From NCBI RefSeq assembly GCF_002556545.1, contig NZ_CP022685.1:8658001-8722000 (forward strand): a stretch of DNA of 64,000 bases, given 5' to 3'. Positions within the stretch are counted from its first letter, which is position 1, and each line of letters begins with the position of its first letter. Source of the stretch: Streptomyces formicae (GTDB taxonomy: Bacteria; Actinomycetota; Actinomycetes; Streptomycetales; Streptomycetaceae). The notes under the pieces were generated by a model. That model was not told the origin of the DNA and did no database searches. It saw nothing but the letters and a program-made list of their open reading frames with translations. Positions 26,861 to 35,282 of the stretch are shown here, one piece after another. A program made the position numbers and the translations under genes.

Positions 26861-27883
26861 TTGGTAGTGGTGATGGCCCCGGAGGCCACACAGAAAGACG
26901 TGGAAGCAGTCGTCGATCTGGTGCGCACAGCGGGCGGTGACGCATTCGTCAGCAGGGGCGTGACGCGCACCATCGTGGGCCTCGTGGGGGACGTGGAGGC
27001 GTTCGACGCCCTCAACCTGGCCCAACTGCGCGGGGTCCTCGACGTCGTACGGATCTCCGTGCCGTACAAGCTGGTCAGCAGGGAGCACCACCTCGACAGG
27101 TCCGTGGTCACCGTGGCGGGCGTGCCGTTCGGGCCCGACACCCTGACGGTGATCGCGGGGCCCTGCGCGGTGGAGACCCCCTCCCAGACCCTGGAGGCCG
27201 CGCGCCTGGCCAAGGCGGCGGGGGCCGCGCTGCTGCGCGGCGGCGCGTTCAAGCCGCGGACCTCGCCGTACGCCTACCAGGGGCTCGGCGAGCGGGGCCT
27301 GCGCATCCTCGCCGACGTCAGCGCGGAGACCGGCCTCCCCGTGGTGACCGAGGTGATCGACCCGGCAGGCGTCGAACTCGTCGCCCCCTACGCCGACATG
27401 CTGCAGATCGGCACGCGCAACATGCACAACTTCGCGCTGCTCCAGGAGGTGGGCGCGGCGGGCAAGCCGGTGCTGCTCAAGCGTGGCTTCGGCGCCACGA
27501 TCGAGGAGTGGCTGATGGCCGCCGAGTACATCGCGCAGCGCGGCAACCTCGACATCGTGCTCTGCGAGCGCGGCATCCGCACCTTCGAGACCGCCACCCG
27601 CAACACCCTGGACATCAGCGCGGTGCCGGTGGTCCAGCGCCTCTCCCACCTGCCGGTGATCGTGGACCCCTCGCACTCGGGCGGCCGCCGCGACCTGGTC
27701 CTTCCGCTCACCCGTGCCGCGCTCGCGGTGGGCGCGGACGGCGTCATGATCGACGTACATCCCGATCCGGGAACGGCACTCTGCGACGGCAATCAGGCCC
27801 TGACCCGGGTGGAGGCCGCCGAGGTCGCCACGGCGGTCGCGATCCTCTCCCCGCTGATGGGCCGCAAGCTCGCGCACCCCTAG
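26861..27883 (+). CDS. aroF: 3-deoxy-7-phosphoheptulonate synthase, type I beta (KDO8PS-like)
   Basis: Predicted 340 residues. TTG 26861 is chosen for its GGGAGGA site five bases upstream and the usual MVVVMAP N-terminus. Residues 1-75 are the ACT-like regulatory domain of the Bacillus/Thermotoga type; the barrel carries IAGPCAVET, RGGAFKPRTSPYAYQG, KPVLLKRGF, CERGIRTFE and IVDPSHSGG. It condenses PEP and erythrose-4-phosphate, the first shikimate step. Streptomycetes mostly use the unrelated class II enzyme for primary metabolism, so an extra type I enzyme between two TTA-containing regulators suggests aromatic precursor supply for a specialised product (inference). Confidence 0.93.
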   Translation: MVVVMAPEATQKDVEAVVDLVRTAGGDAFVSRGVTRTIVGLVGDVEAFDALNLAQLRGVLDVVRISVPYKLVSREHHLDRSVVTVAGVPFGPDTLTVIAGPCAVETPSQTLEAARLAKAAGAALLRGGAFKPRTSPYAYQGLGERGLRILADVSAETGLPVVTEVIDPAGVELVAPYADMLQIGTRNMHNFALLQEVGAAGKPVLLKRGFGATIEEWLMAAEYIAQRGNLDIVLCERGIRTFETATRNTLDISAVPVVQRLSHLPVIVDPSHSGGRRDLVLPLTRAALAVGADGVMIDVHPDPGTALCDGNQALTRVEAAEVATAVAILSPLMGRKLAHP

Positions 27884-28241
27884 TCCGCGCACCCGTGGGG
27901 GAGGAACACCGATAGGGGTGAATAGGGGTACCCGGCGGCCCGATTTATGCATTAGTGAGGGGTACCAGGTCCGAATGCGCGTTGTTAGGGTGAGCGTGTT
28001 CGGTTTGAGGGAAATTCAGTAATTCGACGAGATGTTCGGTTCATTCGGAGCGCACAACGCATTCACTTCAGGGCCCTCCACGGAGGGCGAACGCGTACAG
28101 CGCACCTCGTCGATGCACCCCTCCGGAGCAGTGCCGGGCCGGTCCGCCCGGTGGCACCGGAGGGGCGCGACGGTGTGACCTGAGCGGTTCGGGGTGCCGG
28201 GACGCACACGGGGGACAACCAGAGCTCAAGGGGGAGTTGAG
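27884..28241 (+). promoter_or_regulatory. upstream region of the StrR-like regulator
   Basis: 358 bp without a supported gene; the part from about 27900 to 28070 is AT-richer than the genome average, as for many horizontally moving regulators. TGTTCGGTT occurs twice (27997-28005, 28033-28041), 36 bp apart. I searched by eye for the StrR consensus GTTCGActG-N11-CagTcGAAc and found no convincing match. Confidence 0.35.
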
Positions 28242-29261
28242 TTGGCAACACCTGAGCACGAACAGATGGACCCAGCGGAACAAGCAGTTCAGATGGACCA
28301 GATGGATCGGCTGATGGTCGTCGAGGTCGAGATCGGCTCGCTGTCGACGGCGGACTCACCGCGCACCACCGGGGTGGACCAGGAGCACGTGGCGGCGCTC
28401 GCGGTCGTCCAGACCCCGCTGCCGCCGATCACCGTGCACCGGCCGTCCATGCGCGTGATCGACGGTCTGCACCGATTACGGGCCGCCGAACTCAGGGGAC
28501 AGCGCAAGATCGCGGTCAGGTACTTCGACGGGGGCGACGCCGACGCCTTCGTGCTGGCCGTCGAGTCCAACGTCACGCACGGCCTGCCGCTCACCACGGC
28601 GGACCGCAAGCGGGCCGCGGGGCGCATCATCGCCTCGCACCCGCAGTGGTCGGACCGCATGATCGCCTCGGTCAGCGGCATCGCGCCCGGCACGGTCGCG
28701 GACATCCGCAGACGCGCACCGGGCGGCCGTACGGGCGAGGAGAGCAGGATCGGCCACGACGGCCGGGTCCGGCCGATCAACGGCGCCGAGGGACGCAGGC
28801 TCGCGAGCGAACTCATCGCCCAGAACCCCGGGCTCTCGCTGCGTCAGGTGGCCCGCGTCGCGTCGATCTCACCGGAGACGGTCCGCGACGTGCGCAATCG
28901 CATGATGCGCGGCGAGGACCCGGTGCCCCGGCGCGGCAGGCAGGCGCACTACGAGGTCCGTGTCGAGCCCCCGCGCCTGGGCCGAGGCCCGTCGGCCGTG
29001 CCCGACAGGGACGCCGCACAGGACCGGGCCGAGGCGGTGAAGCGGCTCAAGGCGGATCCCGCGCTGCGCTTCAGCGAGATCGGCCGCACCCTGCTGAGGC
29101 TGCTCAACCTGCACACGATCAGCATGGAGGAGTGGGACCAGATCATCGACAAGGTCCCGCCGCACTGCCGGGGCATCGTCGCCTACCTGGCGAGCGAGAG
29201 TGCGGAGATGTGGACGGAGGTGGCGGTCCGGGTCCAGAGCAAGGTCGCCGAGACGGCGTAG
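28242..29261 (+). CDS. StrR-like (ParB-type) transcriptional regulator with TTA codon
   Basis: Predicted 339 residues. TTG 28242 has GGGGGAG five bases upstream; ATG 28266 is an alternative. Residues 25-130 are a ParB N-domain-like region (VEIGSLSTADSPR...VIDGLHRLRAAELRG...DADAFVLAVESNVTHGLPL), then an HTH (about 135-165: RIIASHPQWSDRMIASVSGIAPGTVADIRRR) and a second HTH-like stretch. This layout is that of StrR, NovG and the glycopeptide regulators Bbr/Tei15*, all cluster-specific activators. Codon 28476-28478 is TTA, in HRLRAA, implying bldA control. It lies downstream of DAHP synthase with no biosynthetic gene nearby. Confidence 0.93.
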   Translation: MATPEHEQMDPAEQAVQMDQMDRLMVVEVEIGSLSTADSPRTTGVDQEHVAALAVVQTPLPPITVHRPSMRVIDGLHRLRAAELRGQRKIAVRYFDGGDADAFVLAVESNVTHGLPLTTADRKRAAGRIIASHPQWSDRMIASVSGIAPGTVADIRRRAPGGRTGEESRIGHDGRVRPINGAEGRRLASELIAQNPGLSLRQVARVASISPETVRDVRNRMMRGEDPVPRRGRQAHYEVRVEPPRLGRGPSAVPDRDAAQDRAEAVKRLKADPALRFSEIGRTLLRLLNLHTISMEEWDQIIDKVPPHCRGIVAYLASESAEMWTEVAVRVQSKVAETA

Positions 29262-29283
29262 TACGACACGCGTCACCCGTACC

Positions 29284-29413
29284 GACCAGTACGGACCAGT
29301 AGGACTCCGCGCGGCGGGCCGCTGCCGGGCAGGCACAGCAAAGCGGCCCCGACCGACGCGCGGGAACGGTACTCCCCGGATGGGGACCAGTACCTCCCCA
29401 GCCCAGACCAGTG
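29284..29413 (+). repeat. four GACCAGT(A/G) boxes upstream of the PP2C gene
   Basis: GACCAGTA occurs at 29284-29291, 29294-29301 and 29385-29392, and GACCAGTG at 29406-29413. Spacings are 10, 91 and 21 bp, so the boxes in each pair fall near whole helical turns, as regulator half-sites often do. Confidence 0.5.
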
Positions 29414-29487
29414 CTTCGCACGACCGGAGCCCCACGCGCCGCCTCCCCCCACATGCGCGCGCGAGGGGCTCCGCCTAGCGTGGGCCC

Positions 29488-31596
29488 ATGGACGCGGGAA
29501 CCGGTGGGCACGCCCTCGCGGGGCATTGCCACTGCGGAACGCAGGACCACGGCCGCGCGCACGGCTGCTTCCTGGAGCTGTACGGGGCGGCCCTGCGCAT
29601 GGGCCGCTTCGACTGGGACCTCGACACCGGTCTCATGGAGATGGACGCCACGGCCCACGAGGTCTTCGACGTACGCGCCGACGAATACGACAACCGGCCG
29701 GAGACCCTCGCCTTCCGCGTCCCGCCCGTCGAGGCCCACCGTCTCGACGAGATCGTCTCGCACGCCCTGAAGGACGGCAGCGTCGTCTACGGCGCGTACT
29801 TCCGGGTGCGCTGCCGCGACGGAACGCTTCGCTGGACGCACACCCAGGGCCACATCCTGCGCGATGCCACCGGGCGCCCGCACCGCATCGTCGGCATCGT
29901 CAACGACGCCACGCGGGAGCGGGCCGACTGGCTGCCGGGCGAGCGCGCCGACGAGGAGGCCGAGCGGCGCCGCACCACCAGCATCGTGCAGGGCACCACG
30001 GCGGCCCTCGCGCACGCCCGCACCGTGCGGGACGTCATCGACGTGCTCAAGGACGCCAGCGGCCTCGCCCATCTCGGCGCGTCGAACCTGGTCATGGGCC
30101 TGGTCGAGGCCGGTCGGATCCGCCTGGTCGCCGAAGGGCCCAAGGGCAGCTACGTCCAGGGCACCCGCCTCACCCGGATCGACGAGGCGTACCCGATGAG
30201 CGAGGTCGTGCGCACCCTCGCGCCGCGCTACATCGAGACGCCCGAGGACTTCGCGGCGTCCTACCCGCTGCTGTGGCCGCACATCGACGAGCTCGGCATC
30301 ACCGCCGCCGCGTATCTGCCGCTGATCGCGCAGGCCCGCCCCATCGGCGTGCTCGGCCTGCTCTACCAGGACAAGACCGGCTTCCCCGACGAGGAGCGCA
30401 ACGTCCTGGTCGCGCTCGGCAGCAGCATCGCGCAGAGCCTGCAGCGCGCCATGTTCTACGAGCAGGAGAAGGACCTCGCGCAGGGCCTCCAGCAGGCCAT
30501 GCTGCCGCGCAGCATTCCCGGTGTGCCCGGCGCGGAGATCGCCGTGCGCTACCGCTCCGCGGCGCTCGGCAGGGACATCGGCGGCGACTGGTACGACGTG
30601 ATCCCGCTGCCCGGCGGCCGGGTCGGTGCCGTCATCGGCGACGTCCAGGGCCACGACACGCACGCGGCCGCCGTCATGGGCCAGCTGCGCATCGTGCTGC
30701 GCGCCTACGCCGCCGAGGGGCACACGCCCGCCACCGTCATGGCCCGCGCCTCCAGCTTCCTGCACGAACTCGACACCGAGCGCTTCGCGACCTGCCTGTA
30801 CGCGGAGGCCGACCTGTCCACCGGCGTGGTGCAGTTCGTGCGGGCCGGACACCTCGACCCGCTCGTCCAGCTCACCGAGGGATCCTGTCGGCGGGTGCCC
30901 GTGGACGGGGGCCTGCCGCTCGGCCTCTCCGCCGAGTTCGGACGGCTCGACTACCCCGTCACCACCTTCGAACTCGACCCGGGCCAGACCCTGTTGCTCT
31001 GCACCGACGGCCTCGTCGAGGAACCGGGCGCCGACCTCGACGACGGCATGCGGGCGGTCACCGAACTCGCCGCCACGGGCCCGCGCGATCTCCAGAAGCT
31101 CGCCGACCGGCTGTGCGGCATCGTCGACGGCAGGGGCGGGGACGACGACGCGGCACTCCTCCTGCTGCGCCGCCGTCTGATCGACGCGCCGCAGTCCGGC
31201 GGACGCCTCCAGCAGCACGTCGCGCCGAGCGACCCCGAGGCGCTCGCCGAGGCCCGGCACATGATCAGGGCCGCGGTGCGCGCCTGGGGCGCGGGCGAGC
31301 GCGCCGACGAGATCGAGCTGGTCGCCGACGAGGTGATCACCAACGCGCTGATGCACACCGACGGCTCCGCCATCGTGACCCTGCGGGTCCTGACCGGCAC
31401 CGACCGGCGCCTGCGGGTCGACGTCGAGGACTCCTCCAGCGCCCTGCCGCGCCGCCGCGAGGCGGGCGAGTCGGGTGTCTCGGGCCGCGGCCTGCTCCTG
31501 GTGGACCGGCTCGCCGACGTCTGGGGCGTGGACGCGCGGGGCAGCGGCAAGTGCGTGTGGTGCGAGTTCATCGTGCCCGCCAGGAACGCGCGGTGA
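29488..31596 (+). CDS. PAS-GAF-PP2C (SpoIIE)-HATPase signalling protein
   Basis: Predicted 702 residues from ATG 29488 with a weak ribosome site. The first 27 residues contain a Cys/His-rich patch (CHCGTQDHGRAHGC, 15-28). A PAS domain (about 30-150), a GAF domain (about 165-330) and a PP2C/SpoIIE phosphatase (about 340-560) follow. The metal-binding motifs of the phosphatase are present: GGDWYD, VIGDVQGHD, LCTDGLVE and DDDAALLLL. The C-terminus (about 590-700) is an anti-sigma-like kinase with N-box LVADEVITNALMHTDG and G-box GRGLLLVD. Proteins of this layout set phosphorylation of STAS anti-anti-sigma factors in response to a ligand or redox cue. No STAS or sigma gene is adjacent. The Fpg gene follows after 9 bases. 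Confidence 0.93.
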   Translation: MDAGTGGHALAGHCHCGTQDHGRAHGCFLELYGAALRMGRFDWDLDTGLMEMDATAHEVFDVRADEYDNRPETLAFRVPPVEAHRLDEIVSHALKDGSVVYGAYFRVRCRDGTLRWTHTQGHILRDATGRPHRIVGIVNDATRERADWLPGERADEEAERRRTTSIVQGTTAALAHARTVRDVIDVLKDASGLAHLGASNLVMGLVEAGRIRLVAEGPKGSYVQGTRLTRIDEAYPMSEVVRTLAPRYIETPEDFAASYPLLWPHIDELGITAAAYLPLIAQARPIGVLGLLYQDKTGFPDEERNVLVALGSSIAQSLQRAMFYEQEKDLAQGLQQAMLPRSIPGVPGAEIAVRYRSAALGRDIGGDWYDVIPLPGGRVGAVIGDVQGHDTHAAAVMGQLRIVLRAYAAEGHTPATVMARASSFLHELDTERFATCLYAEADLSTGVVQFVRAGHLDPLVQLTEGSCRRVPVDGGLPLGLSAEFGRLDYPVTTFELDPGQTLLLCTDGLVEEPGADLDDGMRAVTELAATGPRDLQKLADRLCGIVDGRGGDDDAALLLLRRRLIDAPQSGGRLQQHVAPSDPEALAEARHMIRAAVRAWGAGERADEIELVADEVITNALMHTDGSAIVTLRVLTGTDRRLRVDVEDSSSALPRRREAGESGVSGRGLLLVDRLADVWGVDARGSGKCVWCEFIVPARNAR

Positions 31597-31605
31597 GGGA
31601 GAGCC

Positions 31606-32466
31606 ATGCCGGAACTGCCCGAAGTGGAGGCGCTGCGCGCCTTCCTGACGGACCATCTGGTCGGTCGCCAGGTCGTGCGCGTGCTGCCCGTCGCGGTCAG
31701 CGTCCTCAAGACGTACGACCCGCCGCTCACCGCCCTGGAGGGCCGCACGGTCACCGGGGTGGCGCGGCACGGCAAGTTCCTGGACGTCGACGCCGAGGGG
31801 ACGCACCTCGTCACGCACCTGGCCCGCGCGGGCTGGCTCCAATGGAAGGACCGTCTGCCGGACGGCGCCCCGCGCCCCGGCAAGGGCCCGCTGGCGCTGC
31901 GGGTGGCCCTGGAGACCGGCGAGGGCTTCGACCTCACGGAGGCGGGCACCCAGAAGCGCCTGGCCGTGTACGTCACCGAGGACCCCCGCACGGTCCCGGG
32001 GATCGCCCGCCTCGGCCCCGACCCGCTCGCCGCCGACTTCGACGAGGAGCGCCTGGCCGGGCTGCTCGCGGGTGAACGGCGGCAGATCAAGGGGGCGTTG
32101 CGCGACCAGAGCCTGATCGCGGGCATCGGCAACGCCTACAGCGACGAGATCCTGCACGCGGCGCGCATGTCGCCGTTCAAGATCGCGTCGAACCTCACGA
32201 AGGAGGAAGTCCATGGGCTGCATGTGGCGCTGCTGGCTACGCTGACCGAGGCGGTGGACCGTTCGCGCGGTGTCGCGGCGGGCCGCCTCAAGGCGGAGAA
32301 GAAGAGCGGCCTGCGCGTGCACGGCCGCACCGGCGAGCCGTGCCCCGTGTGCGGCGACACGATCCGGGAGGTGTCCTTCGCCGACTCCTCGTTGCAGTAC
32401 TGCCCGACGTGCCAGACGGGCGGCAAGCCGCTCGCGGACCGCAGGATGTCACGACTGCTGAAGTGA
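31606..32466 (+). CDS. Fpg/Nei-family DNA glycosylase (zinc-ribbon variant)
   Basis: Predicted 286 residues, ATG 31606 with GAGGGAGAG upstream, nine bases after the phosphatase gene. It begins PELPEVE, giving the catalytic Pro and Glu (P1, E2 after Met removal), and has the beta-hairpin Lys in RHGKFLDV (about 56) and the H2TH segment QSLIAGIGNAYSDEILH. A four-Cys zinc ribbon (CPVC...CPTC) ends the protein. The Arg that E. coli Fpg places in the finger (QRATFYC) is replaced here by Ser (DSSLQYC), so base recognition or flipping may differ. It removes oxidised bases from DNA and nicks the abasic site. Confidence 0.9.
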   Translation: MPELPEVEALRAFLTDHLVGRQVVRVLPVAVSVLKTYDPPLTALEGRTVTGVARHGKFLDVDAEGTHLVTHLARAGWLQWKDRLPDGAPRPGKGPLALRVALETGEGFDLTEAGTQKRLAVYVTEDPRTVPGIARLGPDPLAADFDEERLAGLLAGERRQIKGALRDQSLIAGIGNAYSDEILHAARMSPFKIASNLTKEEVHGLHVALLATLTEAVDRSRGVAAGRLKAEKKSGLRVHGRTGEPCPVCGDTIREVSFADSSLQYCPTCQTGGKPLADRRMSRLLK

Positions 32467-32476
32467 CGGCCCGTCA
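32464..32476. terminator. stop-to-stop palindrome
   Basis: TGACGG-C-CCGTCA is a perfect palindrome. The left end is the TGA of the Fpg gene and the right end is the stop of the convergent anti-sigma-like gene. It may act as a short bidirectional terminator. Confidence 0.5.
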
Positions 32477-33121
32477 GAGCGAGGGTCGGCGGTGCAGCGT
32501 GAGGAGGAGCCGTCCGTCGGCCGTGCGCACCTCGTAGCGGTCCGTCTGTTCCGGGTGCAGCGCGGCCACACCGCGGACCCGCACCGTGCTCGCGCCCATC
32601 CGCCACGTCGTGACGGCCTGCTCGGATCCGTCGGCGCCGACCGCCACCAGCTCGCAGACCCAGGGGAGCGGCGTCGCCTCGCGCATCGTGAGCCCGAGCT
32701 CGGTCCCCCAGACGCGGTCCCGCGCCGTCAGCGTCGCGGACACGCCGTCGGGACCGCGCGCGCTGATGCGTGCGGGCTCGGCGTCCGACGCCGTGAGGAT
32801 GCCCGCGACGGGCGCGGCGGCGGAGATGACGACCGCGGCGGCCACCGCGTAAAGACGCCGCCCGCGCCGCCCGCGCCGGCGGCGGATCTCGCACAGCAGC
32901 CGGTCGAGGAGCACGGGATCCGGTGCGGTGAACGGATCCACCGAGGGCGGTGTCAGGCGGCCGTAGCGCTCCAGCTGTCGGGTCGTGGCGCCGAGTTCGT
33001 CGAGCGCGCGCAGACAGGCGGGGCAGTCCGCGAGGTGATCCTCGAAGCGGAAGACGTCGGCCGCGTCGAGGACGCCGAGCGCGTAGGCGCCGACGTCGCG
33101 ATGCCGCTCCAGGGACCTCAT
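32474..33121 (-). CDS. anti-sigma-factor-like membrane protein with zf-HC2 finger
   Basis: Predicted 215 residues, ATG 33121 with AAGGA upstream. The N-terminus has the zinc-binding anti-sigma motif H29-x3-C33-x2-C36 (DHLADCPAC), preceded by the usual RDVGAYALGVLD. One membrane helix (about 90-110) follows and a roughly 100-residue extracytoplasmic RskA-like domain ends the protein. Such proteins hold an ECF sigma factor until a signal triggers release. No sigma gene is in the window; the gene 71 bp upstream encodes an unrelated protein, so the partner is unknown. Confidence 0.82.
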   Translation of the reverse strand: MRSLERHRDVGAYALGVLDAADVFRFEDHLADCPACLRALDELGATTRQLERYGRLTPPSVDPFTAPDPVLLDRLLCEIRRRRGRRGRRLYAVAAAVVISAAAPVAGILTASDAEPARISARGPDGVSATLTARDRVWGTELGLTMREATPLPWVCELVAVGADGSEQAVTTWRMGASTVRVRGVAALHPEQTDRYEVRTADGRLLLTLHRRPSL

Positions 33122-33192
33122 GGCGTTCCTTGTCGGTGGGGGTGCTCCTCTCCCTCGGGTACGCGGCGGACCGCCGAATCACTCAAGCGGCG

Positions 33193-33714
33193 TCAGAACA
33201 GGTGGATCGCCAGATGCCCGAGCGGCAGGCCGAGCCGCCAGGCGGGCGTCCACACCTTCGGCCCCTCCTCGTCACCCGGCACAGGCCCGCCGCCGGGCAC
33301 CGCGTCGAGGTCGGGCGCCAGCAGCTCGGTCTCCTGGAGCCACCGCCACGCCAGATCGGCGAGTTCCAGGTCGGGCATCGCCTCCCCGGTGGCGGCGGCG
33401 TCCTCGGCGAGCAGCGCCATGCGGTCGCGGACCCAGTCCTGCCACGGCTGGTCGTACGCCGTCAGGGACAGCCAGGTCTCCAGTTGGGTGACCACCCGGA
33501 TCCCGGACAGCTCGCCCCTGCTGTCCGACAGGAAGATCGTCAGGGCCAGGGCGTCGCGTCCCGCGCGGTACTCGAAGGACGTGGGGGGCATCAGGTCGCC
33601 GGTGCGCAGCAACTCGTCGGCGATGTACTCGGCGTACAACCACGCCATGGGGACGGCCAGTTCGCCGCTCCGCGGGCCCGGGCCCTCCGCGCTTCCTCTT
33701 GCCTCGTGCTGCAT
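33193..33714 (-). CDS. conserved hypothetical protein
   Basis: Predicted 173 residues from ATG 33714 with a strong GGAGGAAGGCGGAG region upstream. It has no signal peptide or membrane segment. The sequence is acidic and Trp-rich (LETWLSLTAYDQPWQDWVRDRM, DLAWRWLQETELL), suggesting a compact helical cytoplasmic protein. It lies directly upstream of the zf-HC2 gene on the same strand, 71 bp apart, and may share a transcript. I do not recognise the family; it is not a sigma factor. Confidence 0.7.
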   Translation of the reverse strand: MQHEARGSAEGPGPRSGELAVPMAWLYAEYIADELLRTGDLMPPTSFEYRAGRDALALTIFLSDSRGELSGIRVVTQLETWLSLTAYDQPWQDWVRDRMALLAEDAAATGEAMPDLELADLAWRWLQETELLAPDLDAVPGGGPVPGDEEGPKVWTPAWRLGLPLGHLAIHLF

Positions 33715-34004
33715 CCGCTCCGCCTTCCTCCGGTCCGTGCGCGTCCACCGGCCTCTGGCCCCCCAATCCGGAACACGGATGAGGACAGCCGATTACCCAA
33801 CAGGGGTGCTGAGCAAGGCGCTTTGCCGATCCTTGACCTGGGCCACGGTTTCGTCGCAGGTCGGCGGGGCCGTGTTGTTCGCGTCACAGGGCCGAACGAT
33901 GTGACTCCTTTTCGGGGACCGTGGCGGCATTGGTCCTTGAATAACCGTCAGGTCCGTATGTGGATTCCTTTGCCCCATATACCCCGATCCACGGAGAGCG
34001 CCCG

Positions 34005-35282
34005 ATGACGCAGCGCGCACGGAATTCACGGCACACACGGACCACCCCCACCCCGAGAACCCCACGAGGAACACGGAATCCGCGGCGCGCGACGGTCGTC
34101 GCGACGGTGCTGCTCATCGGCTCCACGGCCGCCTGCGCGGGGGCTCCCGGCGACGGCGCGAAGCCCGCGGCGAAGCTCGTCGTGCCGAGCGCCGCGCAGC
34201 GCGCCGCTTCGGGCCCCGCCCCCTCGGCGGCGGGCGGCGGCGCGGCGGGCCCGCGCGGCTTCACCCTCGTCGCCTCGGGCGACGTCCTGCCGCACTCCTC
34301 GATCATCCGGCAGGCCAACGCCGACGCCGGCGGCAACGGGTACGACTTCGAGCCGATGCTCTCGGGCGCCAAGCCCGTCGTCAGCAAGGCCGATCTGGCG
34401 ATCTGTCACATGGAGACGGTGTACGGCGCGAACGGCGACTACTCCGGCTACCCCACCTTCAAGTCCCCGCCCCAGGTGGCCCGCGCCCTCAAGGCCACCG
34501 GGTACGACTCGTGCTCCACCGCCTCCAACCACACCCTGGACGCCGGTTCCGCGGGCGTACGCCGCACCCTGGACGCGCTCGACGAGGCGGGCGTCAAGCA
34601 CGCCGGCTCGGCCCGCTCGGACGCCGAGGACAAGTCGCCCGCGTGGCTGCGCGCGGGCGGCGCGAAGGTCGCACAGCTCGCCTACACCTACGGCACCAAC
34701 GACATCCCGCTGCCCAAGGGCAAGCCCTGGTCGGTCGACCTCATCGACCGCGACAAGATCGTCGCGGACGCGCGGGCGGCCCGCAGGGCGGGCGCCGACG
34801 TCGTGGTGGTCAGCCTGCACTGGGGCAGCGAGTGGCAGGACGAGCCCGACCGGCAGCAGCTGCGGCTCGGCAAACAGCTCACCGGATCCCGCACCGGCTC
34901 CCGCCCGGACATCGACCTCGTCCTCGGCACGCACGCGCACGTCCCGCAGGCGTACGAGAAGGTCAACGGCACCTGGATCATCTACGGCATGGGCGACCAG
35001 ATCGCGGGCAACATGATCAACCACGAGGGCGCCCACGACCCGCGCGGCAACCAGGGCTCCATCGGCCGCTTCACCTTCGCGCCTCCCGCCCGGCAGGGGG
35101 CCAGGTGGGAGGTGCGCAAGGCCGAGTTCATCCCGATGTGGTTCGACACGGACCCGGGCCGCGTCGTGAACCTGAACCGGGCGCTCGCGCGCGGCGCCGA
35201 GGTGGGCGACATCCGCGACCGCATCCGCCGCGTCGTCCTCAGCAGAGGAGCGGGCAAGGCGGGCCTGGTCATGGGGAAGTAG
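34005..35282 (+). CDS. CapA-family lipoprotein (metallophosphatase-like)
   Basis: Predicted 425 residues from ATG 34005, preceded by CGGAGAG. A long basic N-terminus precedes the hydrophobic segment and a lipobox-like TAAC (about residue 44), then an Ala/Gly linker. Residues 85-420 are a CapA/PgsA domain: TLVASGDVLPHSSI, CHMETVYG, TASNHTLDAG, VVSLHWGSEW and LVLGTHAHVPQ, which carry the metal-binding Asp, His and Asn of the calcineurin-like fold. CapA proteins act in poly-gamma-glutamate or capsule synthesis, but no pgsB/C is here, so the role is open. The 3' end overlaps the convergent GH123-like gene by 14 bp. Confidence 0.88.
   Translation: MTQRARNSRHTRTTPTPRTPRGTRNPRRATVVATVLLIGSTAACAGAPGDGAKPAAKLVVPSAAQRAASGPAPSAAGGGAAGPRGFTLVASGDVLPHSSIIRQANADAGGNGYDFEPMLSGAKPVVSKADLAICHMETVYGANGDYSGYPTFKSPPQVARALKATGYDSCSTASNHTLDAGSAGVRRTLDALDEAGVKHAGSARSDAEDKSPAWLRAGGAKVAQLAYTYGTNDIPLPKGKPWSVDLIDRDKIVADARAARRAGADVVVVSLHWGSEWQDEPDRQQLRLGKQLTGSRTGSRPDIDLVLGTHAHVPQAYEKVNGTWIIYGMGDQIAGNMINHEGAHDPRGNQGSIGRFTFAPPARQGARWEVRKAEFIPMWFDTDPGRVVNLNRALARGAEVGDIRDRIRRVVLSRGAGKAGLVMGK

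Noticed and set aside
27884..28241. StrR-type operator in front of the StrR-like gene, and a small reverse ORF at 28016-28207
   Set aside because: No match to the long inverted consensus; the small ORF has no ribosome site or family-like sequence.
23635..29261. A complete antibiotic biosynthetic cluster
   Set aside because: No NRPS, PKS, tailoring, export or resistance genes occur in or around the trio inside this window.
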